In this document: positions 38,746 to 47,434 of the stretch, in pieces | Layout of the letters: every line of letters starts with the position of its first letter | Numbering within the stretch: position 1 is the stretch's first letter | NCBI RefSeq assembly: GCF_001244735.1 | Contig: NZ_LN868937.1 | Span: 848,089 to 912,088, forward strand | DNA: 64,000 nt | From: Bacillus andreraoultii | GTDB lineage: Bacteria > Bacillota > Bacilli > Bacillales > Caldibacillaceae | Reading direction: 5' to 3' | Notes under the pieces: generated by a model | Seen by the model: the letters and a program-made list of their open reading frames with translations, nothing else | What the model was told of the DNA's origin: nothing | The model's database searches: none | Position numbers and translations under genes: made by a program

Positions 38746-38965
38746 TCATGGTAAAAAAGAGGAAACGGTCGTTTAGAAGAGTTGTAGACGCCCAATTCAT
38801 GACCAATTGAATGGAAGTGAATATGTGCCACATCTACACATCAACGTCTAAATAATCAATCAACAAAAAATGGACAAGCCCATTCATATGAAGCTTGTCC
38901 GTTGTGTTATTCACATGAACAAATTCGAATTTCACGCTCAGGGTCTAAGAAGTGTGCTTTGTTCT
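38746..38965. repeat. Left flanking repeat of the fibre cluster
   Basis: This non-coding 220-bp stretch has a diverged direct copy at about 43006-43203. The best shared part, GAAGCTTGTCCGTTGTGTTA with ACAAATTCGAATTTCA, is nearly identical. Its minus strand could encode the tail NKAHFLDPEREIRICSCE followed by stop and a GGACAAGC/GCTTGTCC hairpin (38872-38900), as if it were the 3' end of a lost gene. A single copy of the 52-bp repeat type lies at 38756-38802. Confidence 0.7.
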
Positions 38966-39209
38966 GTAAAAGCAAACCTTGAACAAATCTTTCAACTCGG
39001 AGATTCCCAATTTTTTGTGTAAATAAATAATACATGCAGTTTTTACTAGAAATAGAACTCTTTTTTATATAAATAAATATTTTTATTCGTGCATATTTAG
39101 GAGAAAGTCAAATATACCTATATAGAGATTGAAACAGGACTATCAATGTAGGAAAAAGTTCTCAAAATCAATGCAGAAAGTCCCTATTTGCCAAAGAGTA
39201 TATAGAGAT

Positions 39210-39300
39210 GAGGACTGCTATCCTGCAAAGAATTCAGTCGGAAGTAATCAAGACTTCTGATGGGGGAGCAAGGATATATGCTCCCTGTGAGACCGACTTT
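39210..39300 (+). other. Structured leader candidate upstream of tasA
   Basis: AGTCGG (39236-39241) pairs with CCGACT (39293-39298), enclosing GAAGT/ACTTC and a 7-bp hairpin GGGAGCA/TGCTCCC; four T follow. An earlier GACTG (39213-39217) could instead pair with CAGTC (39235-39239), making two exclusive folds. A second inverted repeat CCATTTTCG/CGAAAATGG spans 39326-39369. I do not recognise a known riboswitch class. No gene is seen between 38966 and 39458. Confidence 0.5.
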
Positions 39301-39458
39301 TACAAACTGATAGTCTTTCAAACAACCATTTTCGCTTGTTTTAATCGCACAAAAAGTAACCGAAAATGGACTATTCACTATGTCTAAAATCCCACCAAAC
39401 TATACATAACGGGGTTTTATAAAAAAATTTAGTTAAGAAGGAAAGGGAGAGGATTTTA

Positions 39459-40091
39459 TTGGGTATTAAAAAGAAATTAGGTTTAGGAGTAGCTTCAGCA
39501 GCATTAGGATTAGCATTAATCGGTGGGGGAACGTTTGCGTATTTTAGTGATACAGCAAAACAAACGAGTACATTTACATCAGGAATAGTTGATCTGAATG
39601 TTGCACCACCACAATTAATAACTTTAGACAAATTCAAACCGGGTGATCATATTACTAAGACTTTTAAACTTAAAAATGACGGGAACATTGATATGAAAAA
39701 AATTACCCTTAAAACTGAATACACGGTTAAAAGAAATGGTCAACCAGTTGAAAATCCACTTGCAAATAAATATGCAGAAAATATTATTGTACAATTTTTA
39801 AATAATACAGGAGGAGATAAAGATTATCAAATTATTGATGAAAAATCATTACTAGAACTGAGAAATATGACACCAGAGGATTTAGCTAGAGAATTAGAAT
39901 GGAAGTGGAGTTTAAAACCTTTTCCTGGTCATTATGCACCAGTTGATGGACTGAAAGTAAATAATACAGCAGATTTTAATGTTAAGTTTTTATTCAAAGA
40001 AACGAATAAGAATCAAAATGATTTACAGAACTTAACATTAGATCTTACTTGGACATTTGAAGGTTACCAAGTTGACGGAGGAAAAAGATAA
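39459..40091 (+). CDS. tasA: TasA/CalY (peptidase M73-like) fibre protein
   Basis: The 210-residue secreted protein has a SipW-type signal peptide (LGLGVASAALGLALIGGG, then TFAYFSDT) and a TasA/camelysin fold with TFTSGIVDLNV and FKPGDHITKTFKLKNDGN. Such proteins polymerise into matrix fibres on the cell surface. The TTG start follows GGGAGAGG. It leads the tasA-tapA-sipW-LPXTG cluster and lies after a structured leader. The order differs from the B. subtilis tapA-sipW-tasA operon. Confidence 0.9.
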   Translation: MGIKKKLGLGVASAALGLALIGGGTFAYFSDTAKQTSTFTSGIVDLNVAPPQLITLDKFKPGDHITKTFKLKNDGNIDMKKITLKTEYTVKRNGQPVENPLANKYAENIIVQFLNNTGGDKDYQIIDEKSLLELRNMTPEDLARELEWKWSLKPFPGHYAPVDGLKVNNTADFNVKFLFKETNKNQNDLQNLTLDLTWTFEGYQVDGGKR

Positions 40092-40268
40092 CGCACAACT
40101 AAGGTAAATAGGAGCTACTTTCTTTGTAAGGTAAAGAATAACTTATCGAGGGTGGGATTTTTTCTCACCTTCTACTATTTAATTATATATATTTATAAAT
40201 CCATACTATTTCTATGTTTTTATAAATATATATAAACCATCCAGGAACAAAGAAGGGCGGAGGTTAAA

Positions 40269-40838
40269 TTGCAAAAGCAAACAAGTCGTTTGATAAGGGG
40301 GACTAGGCAGAAAAATTTAAAGCTTATTATCGTTTTGAAGGTAGCGATTTCCTTTTATTTATTCATGTTTATAATCAATTATTTGACTGATTCAACAAGT
40401 GCATATTTTTCTACGATAAAGAGTGTACAGATTTCAATTCACTCATTGGTAGAGGAAGAGAATGATACAAAGGAAGAGATAGAAACAAGGAAAGAAAATA
40501 TAGAGGAAGAGGATGATAAAAGTAAAGACGCTGTAAGTTCAGACCGAGAAAAGGCTGATCAAGGTCAATCAATAACAAATACGAAAAGTGAGGAAAGTAA
40601 CATACCGACAGAACAACAACTGGATACAGGTATAGAGAAAGTAGAAGAGTCAGTAAAAAGTCCTCTAGAACAGTCAGCTCCTCAAGAGAAATCTCAAACG
40701 AAGGAGCCTAAAAAAGAGCCACAAGTAGAAGTACCTGCTGTTAAAGGGACGGACTCTAGTAAAACCGAGAAGGTACAACAGCAAAGTATACGACTACCAG
40801 AATCCCAACTTGTGGAATCACCAGAATCAGCCAAATAA
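40269..40838 (+). CDS. TapA-like fibre-accessory protein with Glu/Lys-rich tail
   Basis: The 189-residue protein has an N-terminal membrane segment (LKVAISFYLFMFIINYLT) with the fibre-type processing region STSAYFSTIKSVQ. A long low-complexity Glu/Lys/Ser/Pro tail fills the rest. The layout resembles TapA, which helps TasA assembly, but it is too short to contain the whole known TapA domain, so the call is tentative. GGGCGGAGGTTAAA precedes the TTG start. It lies 177 bp after tasA. Confidence 0.62.
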   Translation: MQKQTSRLIRGTRQKNLKLIIVLKVAISFYLFMFIINYLTDSTSAYFSTIKSVQISIHSLVEEENDTKEEIETRKENIEEEDDKSKDAVSSDREKADQGQSITNTKSEESNIPTEQQLDTGIEKVEESVKSPLEQSAPQEKSQTKEPKKEPQVEVPAVKGTDSSKTEKVQQQSIRLPESQLVESPESAK

Positions 40839-40986
40839 GTAAAAAAGCCTCGGGCGTCTGAGTTTTCTTTACTGGAAGGTATTGTTTCCGAAGTTTGAAT
40901 AATATATCAATGTCTTGAAAAAGGGAAATTGTAAAGTTTTTCTTTTCTAATAGCTAAACAAAATAAAGATGGAAAGGGTGATATGA

Positions 40987-41820
40987 ATGGAAGAAAATCA
41001 AAAAACAAATCAACATACGGATCTAGAGGAAAATGTAGTTACATCTTTTGAACCGCATGGGGGTAATGAAATAGTAGAAGAGAAGAATGAACTAGCAGCA
41101 AATGCTCCTGAAAATCCGCAAGCAACGCATTCAGATGAACAATCAGAAACGATCATAAAAAAAGATAAAAATGTAGTATATGATTCCACTATACAGATAA
41201 CAAAACGAAGAAAAGATCAAGAAAAAGTAAAAGAAACGAAACAAAAATCTGTTGGAAAAGTCATTTTGATATGGGTTAACAATCTTGTTACGACAATACT
41301 TATTATTTTACTCCTTTCTGTTGCAGCTCTTGTCGTATCTTCTAAAATTTCTGGAGGCGAACCTCAAGTTTTTGGGTATCAAATAAAAACCGTCCTATCG
41401 GGATCGATGGAGCCTGAGATTAAGACTGGTTCAATTATTATTACTAAACAAGGTGGTGATATGATAAGATTCAAAAAAGATGATGTTATTACTTTTATGG
41501 AAGAAGATGAAAGATTAGTAACCCATAGAGTTGTAGAAGTGATTAAAAGTGGAGAACAAGTGATGTACCGAACAAAAGGGGATAATAATAAAGAAGCTGA
41601 TATGAATCCGGTACTGTCCAATAATGTAGTGGCTGAATATACAGGGGTGACCATACCTTACGTCGGTTACGCAGCTGAATTTGCTTCATCAAAAAATGGA
41701 ATCATAGCTCTCGTTATTTTTCCAGGTGTGATTCTTGTACTCTATTCTGTTTTTTCTATTTGGAAAACAATTAAGCAAATTGAACGACAATATGCAAATT
41801 CCAATCAAACGATAAAATAG
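40987..41820 (+). CDS. sipW: ER-type signal peptidase I (SipW-like), N-terminally extended
   Basis: The 277-residue membrane peptidase has Ser140 in LSGSMEPEI, His180 in THRVVEV (instead of the bacterial Lys) and Asp residues in KGDNNKEADMNPV. The His-type dyad marks the ER/archaeal class used for TasA-like precursors. A charged N-terminal extension of about 90 residues precedes the first helix; ordinary SipW is near 190 residues. A second helix lies at 237-260. GGAAAGGGTGATATGA precedes the ATG. It should process the adjacent TasA, TapA-like and LPXTG proteins. Confidence 0.92.
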   Translation: MEENQKTNQHTDLEENVVTSFEPHGGNEIVEEKNELAANAPENPQATHSDEQSETIIKKDKNVVYDSTIQITKRRKDQEKVKETKQKSVGKVILIWVNNLVTTILIILLLSVAALVVSSKISGGEPQVFGYQIKTVLSGSMEPEIKTGSIIITKQGGDMIRFKKDDVITFMEEDERLVTHRVVEVIKSGEQVMYRTKGDNNKEADMNPVLSNNVVAEYTGVTIPYVGYAAEFASSKNGIIALVIFPGVILVLYSVFSIWKTIKQIERQYANSNQTIK

Positions 41821-41914
41821 TAGTCTTTTATAGGAATAATAAGGAAGTCGGGAAGATTATATCCGACGCACACTTAAGCATAAGAATAAACGATTGGGAA
41901 AAGGAGGGAAGGTT

Positions 41915-42574
41915 TTGCGTTATAGGGAAATATTATTGATTGTAGTTTTATCCGTTGTCATCATCCTCCTTTTTCCGTTGCAAATGAACGCAAAAGAAAA
42001 TGATAAATTGGTCAAGGATCCAGACCGTTCTTTATTTAATTTATCAAACATGAAGCCAGGTGATTATGCCTCAAGAAAGTTAACCATCCAAAATCGTGGA
42101 AATGAAGATTTTACGTATAATATGAAGGCCCAGTTTACAAAGGGATCAAAAGAATTATTTAATGAATTTACACTAGTGGTAGAGGATTCAAGCGGAACAC
42201 TTTATGAGGGAAAGTTAAAAGAATTTACACATGCAGCGGCTCGTAATTTAAAAGCAAAACATGAAGAAGATTTGTTGTTTACAGTTACATTTCCTGAAAC
42301 ACTTGGAAACGAATTCCAAAGCTTAACATTTGAAATGGCACTTTTATTTTATGTCGAAGGAAAAGCCGAAGCTCCAGGTTCTAGTGTAAATGACAATCCG
42401 AACGAACAGGAAGATCCAATAATAAAACCTGTGCGACCAATTACAGATTCAACCTCACCACCAAAAGCCGACCAAATCTTACCATCAACAGGAACAACTT
42501 ATTTCAACATTGCAATGATTGGAGCACTATTTATTTTACTAGGAGGTATTGTATTTTTAAAAAAAAGGAAATAA
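41915..42574 (+). CDS. LPXTG-anchored TasA-like surface protein
   Basis: The 219-residue protein has a signal peptide, a TasA-like region (MKPGDYASRKLTIQNRGNED, parallel to FKPGDHITKTFKLKNDGN in TasA), a Pro-rich linker, and a sortase signal: LPSTGT (near residue 189), helix, KKRK. It should be covalently attached to the wall and might anchor or cap the fibres. TTG 41915 is selected after AAAGGAGGG. No sortase is encoded in the window. A terminator follows. Confidence 0.85.
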   Translation: MRYREILLIVVLSVVIILLFPLQMNAKENDKLVKDPDRSLFNLSNMKPGDYASRKLTIQNRGNEDFTYNMKAQFTKGSKELFNEFTLVVEDSSGTLYEGKLKEFTHAAARNLKAKHEEDLLFTVTFPETLGNEFQSLTFEMALLFYVEGKAEAPGSSVNDNPNEQEDPIIKPVRPITDSTSPPKADQILPSTGTTYFNIAMIGALFILLGGIVFLKKRK

Positions 42575-42589
42575 TGAAATTTGATTAAG

Positions 42590-42618
42590 CCTTGATGCCA
42601 CAACATCAAGGTTATTTT
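42590..42618 (+). terminator. Terminator of the fibre cluster
   Basis: CCTTGATG pairs with CATCAAGG around six bases and is followed by TTATTTT. Confidence 0.75.
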
Positions 42619-42798
42619 AGCTAATAGGAGAGTAAAATTTTTTTAGCTAATAGGAAGTATGAATTTTTTAATTTCTACTATCCTACACGCATAAGCGCAC
42701 ATGGAAGGCTTCGGCAGCATTACATCGCAGCCGAAAAAAATCTTTTTCGGTGAACTCTTGTCTTTGCTTCCTTAGAAAGGATTTAGACATGAGTTTGG

Positions 42799-43036
42799 GC
42801 TACCATGGAAAAAAGAACGTTTTTTTCACAAGTGTAGACGCCCATTTTGAGGGGAAGAAGGAAGAAACGGTCCTCTAGAATGGTTCTAGACGCCCGAATT
42901 GCGGTGAAAAGGCATGAACCGGTCCTCTATAGCGTTTCTAGACGCCCGAAACGTGGTAAAAAGGCATGAACCGGTCCTCTATAGCGGTTCTAGATGCCCA
43001 ATTCAGGTAAAAATCGCATAAAATAGTCCTCTATAG
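42799..43036. repeat. 52-bp tandem repeat array (about 4.5 copies)
   Basis: The word GACGCCC (GATGCCC in the last) recurs at 42837, 42889, 42941 and 42993, exactly every 52 bp. CCGGTCCTCTATAGC-type words recur in phase, including at 43027. Copies 3 and 4 are the most alike. The whole 42619-43465 stretch holds no gene, only this array and the flanking repeat that follows. Confidence 0.85.
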
Positions 43037-43203
43037 CCCCGGTATAATATAAACGTAGGACCAATGGCCAATCGAAGTAATCATGTGCCGCATACACACC
43101 TAAAAAACAGACAAGACTATTCATATGAAGCTTGTCCGTTGTGTTATTCATATTAACAAATTCGAATTTCATTTTTAGGGTCAAAGAAGGTTGCTTTGTT
43201 CCG
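43006..43203. repeat. Right flanking repeat of the fibre cluster
   Basis: Diverged direct copy of 38746-38965. The minus strand carries the tail NKATFFDPKNEIRIC followed by stop, then sequence matching the left copy. Here the hairpin of the left copy is damaged (GACAAGAC instead of GGACAAGC). Another pair of dispersed words, TTTCTACTATCCTACACGC near 42673, recurs with changes near 62419. Confidence 0.7.
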
Positions 43204-43465
43204 AGATTAGCAAGTACAAAATTCAGAACTCCTCTACATATGAGCGAAGAGTAAAGGGTCGGGCGTAGTTTGCCCGATTTCCCCCATTTGTAAAAAACGC
43301 TGATACAAATACATTTGCTGTTAGAAAAATAATTACCTATTGAATTGGAATATTCGCCTATTCCAAATGTCCCCATTCGGCATACATAGTAATATAGCAT
43401 AATTTTAGTACATGTGCCTTGCCACATTGTATAATGCTGGAAAAACAAATTAGGAGGATGTCTTT

Positions 43466-43660
43466 ATGCATGATCAACGTCAATTTTATGGAAGAAGACC
43501 ATTTTTTGGTGCAGGTCCTTTTGTTGGAGGGTTGCTCGGTGGTGTTTTAGGTAGTGCTTTGTTCTATCCAAGACCAGGTCCATTCTATGGTCCGTACGGT
43601 GGCTTTGGTGGACCGTTTTATGGTGGACCATTTTATGGGCCGGGGCCATTTTTCTGGTAA
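43466..43660 (+). CDS. Gly/Pro/aromatic-rich small protein
   Basis: The 64-residue protein begins MHDQRQFYGRRPFFGAGPF and continues as Gly-Pro-Phe-Tyr repeats (GPFYGPYGGFGGPFYGG). It has a short hydrophobic centre but no true signal peptide. TTAGGAGGATGTCTTT precedes the ATG and a strong terminator follows, so it is likely real. Composition suggests a structural, perhaps surface or coat, protein; that is inference. Confidence 0.72.
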   Translation: MHDQRQFYGRRPFFGAGPFVGGLLGGVLGSALFYPRPGPFYGPYGGFGGPFYGGPFYGPGPFFW

Positions 43661-43676
43661 ACATATGAAAGGTAAA

Positions 43677-43708
43677 AGAGGTCTAATGTTGTTCTCATTA
43701 GACCTTCT
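43677..43708. terminator. Bidirectional terminator
   Basis: GGTCTAATG pairs with CATTAGACC, extended by AGA/TCT, between the convergent Gly/Pro-rich gene and the gene at 43712. Confidence 0.8.
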
Positions 43709-43711
43709 AGC

Positions 43712-43948
43712 TCACTTATTGTAATGATAGCGGATTTTTACATATTCTCTCGGACCAAAATGTGCCTTGTTTATCTTATCAATATCATCTTCCGCATGCA
43801 CCTCTTCTTGCTGTTGGATTGAATTAATCGGTGCAGGAGGAAGTATAGGATCCTCTTCGTACCGTATCCTTTCCTCTTGATCTATATACCATGCCCCAAA
43901 AAATAAACTAAAAAATATCATGAGTGATGTCATAATTTTTCTATTCAT
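43712..43948 (-). CDS. Hypothetical exported or membrane-anchored protein
   Basis: The 78-residue protein starts MNRKIMTSLMIFFSLFFGAW, a single N-terminal helix, then a hydrophilic acidic tail with PPAPINSIQQQ. GGTGG precedes the ATG. I do not recognise the family. The 335-bp region between it and mrpA of operon 2 (43949-44283) contains no gene and must hold both promoters. Confidence 0.6.
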   Translation of the reverse strand: MNRKIMTSLMIFFSLFFGAWYIDQEERIRYEEDPILPPAPINSIQQQEEVHAEDDIDKINKAHFGPREYVKIRYHYNK

Positions 43949-44283
43949 ACGAAAACCACCAAAGTTTTTATTACTATTCTCTCTTTCGTGGTTATTTCTT
44001 ATACAAGTATAAAAATTTCTTCCAAAAATACTTATTCCTACTTATTTAATAGTTGAATCGCGCATGAAAAAGTTCAATAGTTTGTACATGCTTTTTATAG
44101 GTATTTACGTTATAATGGTGAGAAAGGAAAAAGTGGATTATATCTATTTTTCTGTCAAGTCATCAAGTAAAACCATTCAAAGTTTCCGTTGATTACCGTT
44201 AAAAATCCCACATTTCCACATTTATTTTTTTCAAAGTTTGAATCTTATTTTAATTTTCCTATTCCAACTAAAGGAGGCTAAAA

Positions 44284-46680
44284 ATGTCACTGTTGCATCT
44301 TGCTATATTGGCACCATTTATTTTTGCCATAATTGTACCAACTCTTTATAAATACATAAGAAAAATTCATACAGGATGGTTTGTATTCATTGTACCCGTG
44401 ATTTTATTTGGATACTTTAGTCGCTTTCTACCAGATATTATCACTGGAAAAACAGTGTTGAAGACATTCGCTTGGATTCCAACGTTACATATTAATTTTA
44501 CAGCGAAAATTGATGGATTAGGTTTATTATTTGCCCTACTAATTACAGGGATTGGTGCTCTTGTTGTTTTATATTCGATTTACTACTTATCAAAGGAAAA
44601 AGAACAGTTAAACACTTTTTATGTTTATCTTCTCCTGTTTATGGGGGCAATGCTCGGTGTTGTCTTGTCTGATAACTTAATTGTTCTTTATATGTTCTGG
44701 GAGTTTACAAGTTTCTCTTCTTTTTTCCTTATTGGTTACTGGTTTGATCGTGAGAGGTCGCGTTATGGTGCGCAAAAATCAATGCTCATTACTGTGCTTG
44801 GTGGCCTTTGTTTACTTGGTGGAATTATTCTCTTATACATTATGTCAGGAACATTCAGTATCGGAGAAATGATTACAAATGTTGATGTCATTGTGAACCA
44901 TGATTTATTCTTATTTTCAATGATTTTATTTTTGCTCGGTGCGTTTACAAAATCAGCACAGTTTCCATTTTACATTTGGCTTCCTGACGCGATGGAGGCG
45001 CCGACCCCGGTTAGTGCTTATTTACACTCAGCTACAATGGTGAAAGCTGGAATCTACCTTGTTGCGCGAATGACACCTATATTTGCTTTTGATCCAACAG
45101 GCACTTGGGTTTGGTTAGTCGGTGGGATTGGTATTTTCACATTATTCTGGGGATCTTTTAATGCGGTAAAACAAACGGACTTAAAAGCAATACTTGCATT
45201 TTCAACGGTTAGTCAGCTCGGCCTAATTATGAGTTTATTAGGAGTCGGTGCAGCGGCCGTTCACTTTGAGCTCGATGAAAATATTTACACAGTAGCCATT
45301 ATTGCGGCGGTTTTCCATTTAATAAACCATGCAACTTTTAAAGGAAGTCTCTTTATGGTTGCCGGAATTGTAGATCACGAGACTGGTACAAGGGATATCC
45401 GAAAGCTTGGCGGACTTATGTCAATGATGCCGGTAACGTTTACGATTGCGTTTATAGGTGCATTCTCGATGGCAGGAATTCCACCGTTTAATGGATTCCT
45501 TAGTAAAGAAATGTTTTTCACAGGCATGGTTCACGTGCTTCAATTAGATATTTTTAATATGGAGACATTTGGCGTTATCTTCCCTGTCTTTGCATGGATT
45601 GCCAGTGTATTTACCTTTGTTTATAGTATGATTCTCGTTTGGAAAACATTTGGTGGGAAGATACAGCTGGAGAAACTAGAGAAGAAACCGCATGAGGCAC
45701 CGATAGGAATGTTAATTTCACCAGTTATTCTTGCTTCTCTCGTTGTAATCATTGGCTTATTTCCGAATGGATTACTTGGTAGATTTATTGAATCCATCGC
45801 ACATGCAATTTTGCCTACTTACGAATTTGAAGTTCATATTTCTCATTGGCATGGTTGGTTCACACCTGAATTATATATGACGATTGGTGTGATAGGTATT
45901 GGGTTATTACTTTATTTTACTTTGTCGAAGTGGACAAAAGTGTACGATTTATTCCCAAAAAAGTTAACACTAAACCAAATGTACGATGCATTTATTCCTA
46001 CGTTGGAAAGTGGGTCAAGTTTCTTTATTAAATCCCACATGACCGGGTTTATTCGTTCATATTTAGCGTATATTTTTGTATTTTTTATCGGAGCTTTAAG
46101 CTTTACAATATGGAGTACAGGTGCGTTTCGTGTTGAAACAACGAATCTAGCTGAAATCGGTGTGTACGAAGTGATACTAGCTTTACTCATTATTATTGGT
46201 TGTGTGACGATTATTTTTGCAAAGTCACGTTTAACTTCCATTATCGCACTTGGATCTGTTGGCTATACGGTGTCACTTTTCTTTGTCTTATTCCGGGCGC
46301 CAGATTTAGCATTAACACAGCTTGTAATTGAAACAATTTCTGTTGCATTATTTTTGCTTGCGTTTTACCACTTACCAAAGAACTTTCGACATAAGGAGTC
46401 AAGACGTTTTAAATTAAATAATGCATTAATATCGGTTGGTGTAGGTGTAGTTGTTACTATCATTGCAATTGCTTCCTATAGTACAAAATTGTTTGATTCT
46501 ATTTCCGAGTATTATGTAAAACATACGTATGATCCTGCAGGTGGAGAAAATATGGTGAATGTTATTCTAGTTGACTTTCGGGGATTTGATACATTATTTG
46601 AAATTTCCGTCCTTGCCATTGCAGGAATTGGTATTTACGGATTAATTAAATTAAGGTTAGCAAGGAGGAGCGAAAAGTGA
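44284..46680 (+). CDS. mrpA: Na+/H+ antiporter subunit A, operon 2
   Basis: The 798-residue protein is colinear with the operon 1 copy. The conserved Glu lies in YMFWEFTSFSSF and Lys in GAFTKSAQFPFYIWLPDAME. AAAGGAGGCTAAAA precedes the ATG. This operon ends next to menI, the place of mrp in B. subtilis, so it is likely the ancestral copy. Its end overlaps the mrpB start (GTGA). Confidence 0.96.
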   Translation: MSLLHLAILAPFIFAIIVPTLYKYIRKIHTGWFVFIVPVILFGYFSRFLPDIITGKTVLKTFAWIPTLHINFTAKIDGLGLLFALLITGIGALVVLYSIYYLSKEKEQLNTFYVYLLLFMGAMLGVVLSDNLIVLYMFWEFTSFSSFFLIGYWFDRERSRYGAQKSMLITVLGGLCLLGGIILLYIMSGTFSIGEMITNVDVIVNHDLFLFSMILFLLGAFTKSAQFPFYIWLPDAMEAPTPVSAYLHSATMVKAGIYLVARMTPIFAFDPTGTWVWLVGGIGIFTLFWGSFNAVKQTDLKAILAFSTVSQLGLIMSLLGVGAAAVHFELDENIYTVAIIAAVFHLINHATFKGSLFMVAGIVDHETGTRDIRKLGGLMSMMPVTFTIAFIGAFSMAGIPPFNGFLSKEMFFTGMVHVLQLDIFNMETFGVIFPVFAWIASVFTFVYSMILVWKTFGGKIQLEKLEKKPHEAPIGMLISPVILASLVVIIGLFPNGLLGRFIESIAHAILPTYEFEVHISHWHGWFTPELYMTIGVIGIGLLLYFTLSKWTKVYDLFPKKLTLNQMYDAFIPTLESGSSFFIKSHMTGFIRSYLAYIFVFFIGALSFTIWSTGAFRVETTNLAEIGVYEVILALLIIIGCVTIIFAKSRLTSIIALGSVGYTVSLFFVLFRAPDLALTQLVIETISVALFLLAFYHLPKNFRHKESRRFKLNNALISVGVGVVVTIIAIASYSTKLFDSISEYYVKHTYDPAGGENMVNVILVDFRGFDTLFEISVLAIAGIGIYGLIKLRLARRSEK

Positions 46681-47099
46681 AATCCTCTGACGTTATTTTA
46701 CAAGTAATAGCAAAAATTGCCTTCTTTGTTATTGTTTTATTTGCTGTTCATTTGTTTTTCGAAGGTCATTATCGTCCAGGTGGTGGTTTTGTAGGTGGAC
46801 TCGTCACATCTTGTGCAGTTGTCTTATTATTACTTGCATTTGATATGAAGACTGTTGCAAAAATATTACCGATTGATTTTAAATGGGTGATTGGTGTAGG
46901 GTTATTAATCGCAACACTAACCGCTGCTGGTGCCATTGTTTTCGACGTTCCATTTTTCACCCATGTATATGATTATTATCAGCTACCTTTAGTAGGAGAG
47001 CAATCGTTACATACAGCAGCATTATTTGATTTAGGTGTATACTTGGTCGTTGTCGGTGCAACGATGACCATTATTCAATCGATAGGGGAGAGTGAGTAA
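46677..47099 (+). CDS. mrpB: Na+/H+ antiporter subunit B, operon 2
   Basis: The 140-residue subunit has FEGHYRPGGGFVGGLVTSCA. The GTG start overlaps the mrpA stop by four bases and follows AAGGAGGAGCG; the stop overlaps mrpC by one base. Confidence 0.95.
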   Translation: MKSSDVILQVIAKIAFFVIVLFAVHLFFEGHYRPGGGFVGGLVTSCAVVLLLLAFDMKTVAKILPIDFKWVIGVGLLIATLTAAGAIVFDVPFFTHVYDYYQLPLVGEQSLHTAALFDLGVYLVVVGATMTIIQSIGESE

Positions 47100-47434
47100 T
47101 GGAAATTTTAATGGCGATCATCATTGGTGTTTTATTCGCAACAGCCACGTACTTATTTTTATCGAAAAGTATATTACGCATTATTGTTGCATCTGGCTTA
47201 TTAAGTCACGGAGCACATTTATTAATATTAACGATGGGTGGGCTAAAAAAAGGAGCGGTACCACTTGTCAATCAAGAAGGGATACCAGTAACAGATCCGT
47301 TGCCGCAAGCATTAATTTTGACAGCTATTGTTATTAGTTTTGGAGTGACAGCATTATTTTTAGTTCTTGCCTATCGAGCTTATCAAGAACTAGAAACGGA
47401 TAATATGGATGAAATGAGAGGAACGGAAGAATGA
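47099..47434 (+). CDS. mrpC: Na+/H+ antiporter subunit C, operon 2
   Basis: The 111-residue NuoK homologue contains ASGLLSHGAHLLILTMGG and VTDPLPQALILTAIVISFG. It is joined to mrpB by TAATG and to mrpD by ATGA overlap. Confidence 0.95.
   Translation: MEILMAIIIGVLFATATYLFLSKSILRIIVASGLLSHGAHLLILTMGGLKKGAVPLVNQEGIPVTDPLPQALILTAIVISFGVTALFLVLAYRAYQELETDNMDEMRGTEE

Noticed and set aside
44082..44116. Promoter for mrp operon 2 from TTGTAC and TATAAT
   Set aside because: The spacing between the two hexamers is about 23 bp, too long for a normal sigma-A promoter, so no promoter is claimed.
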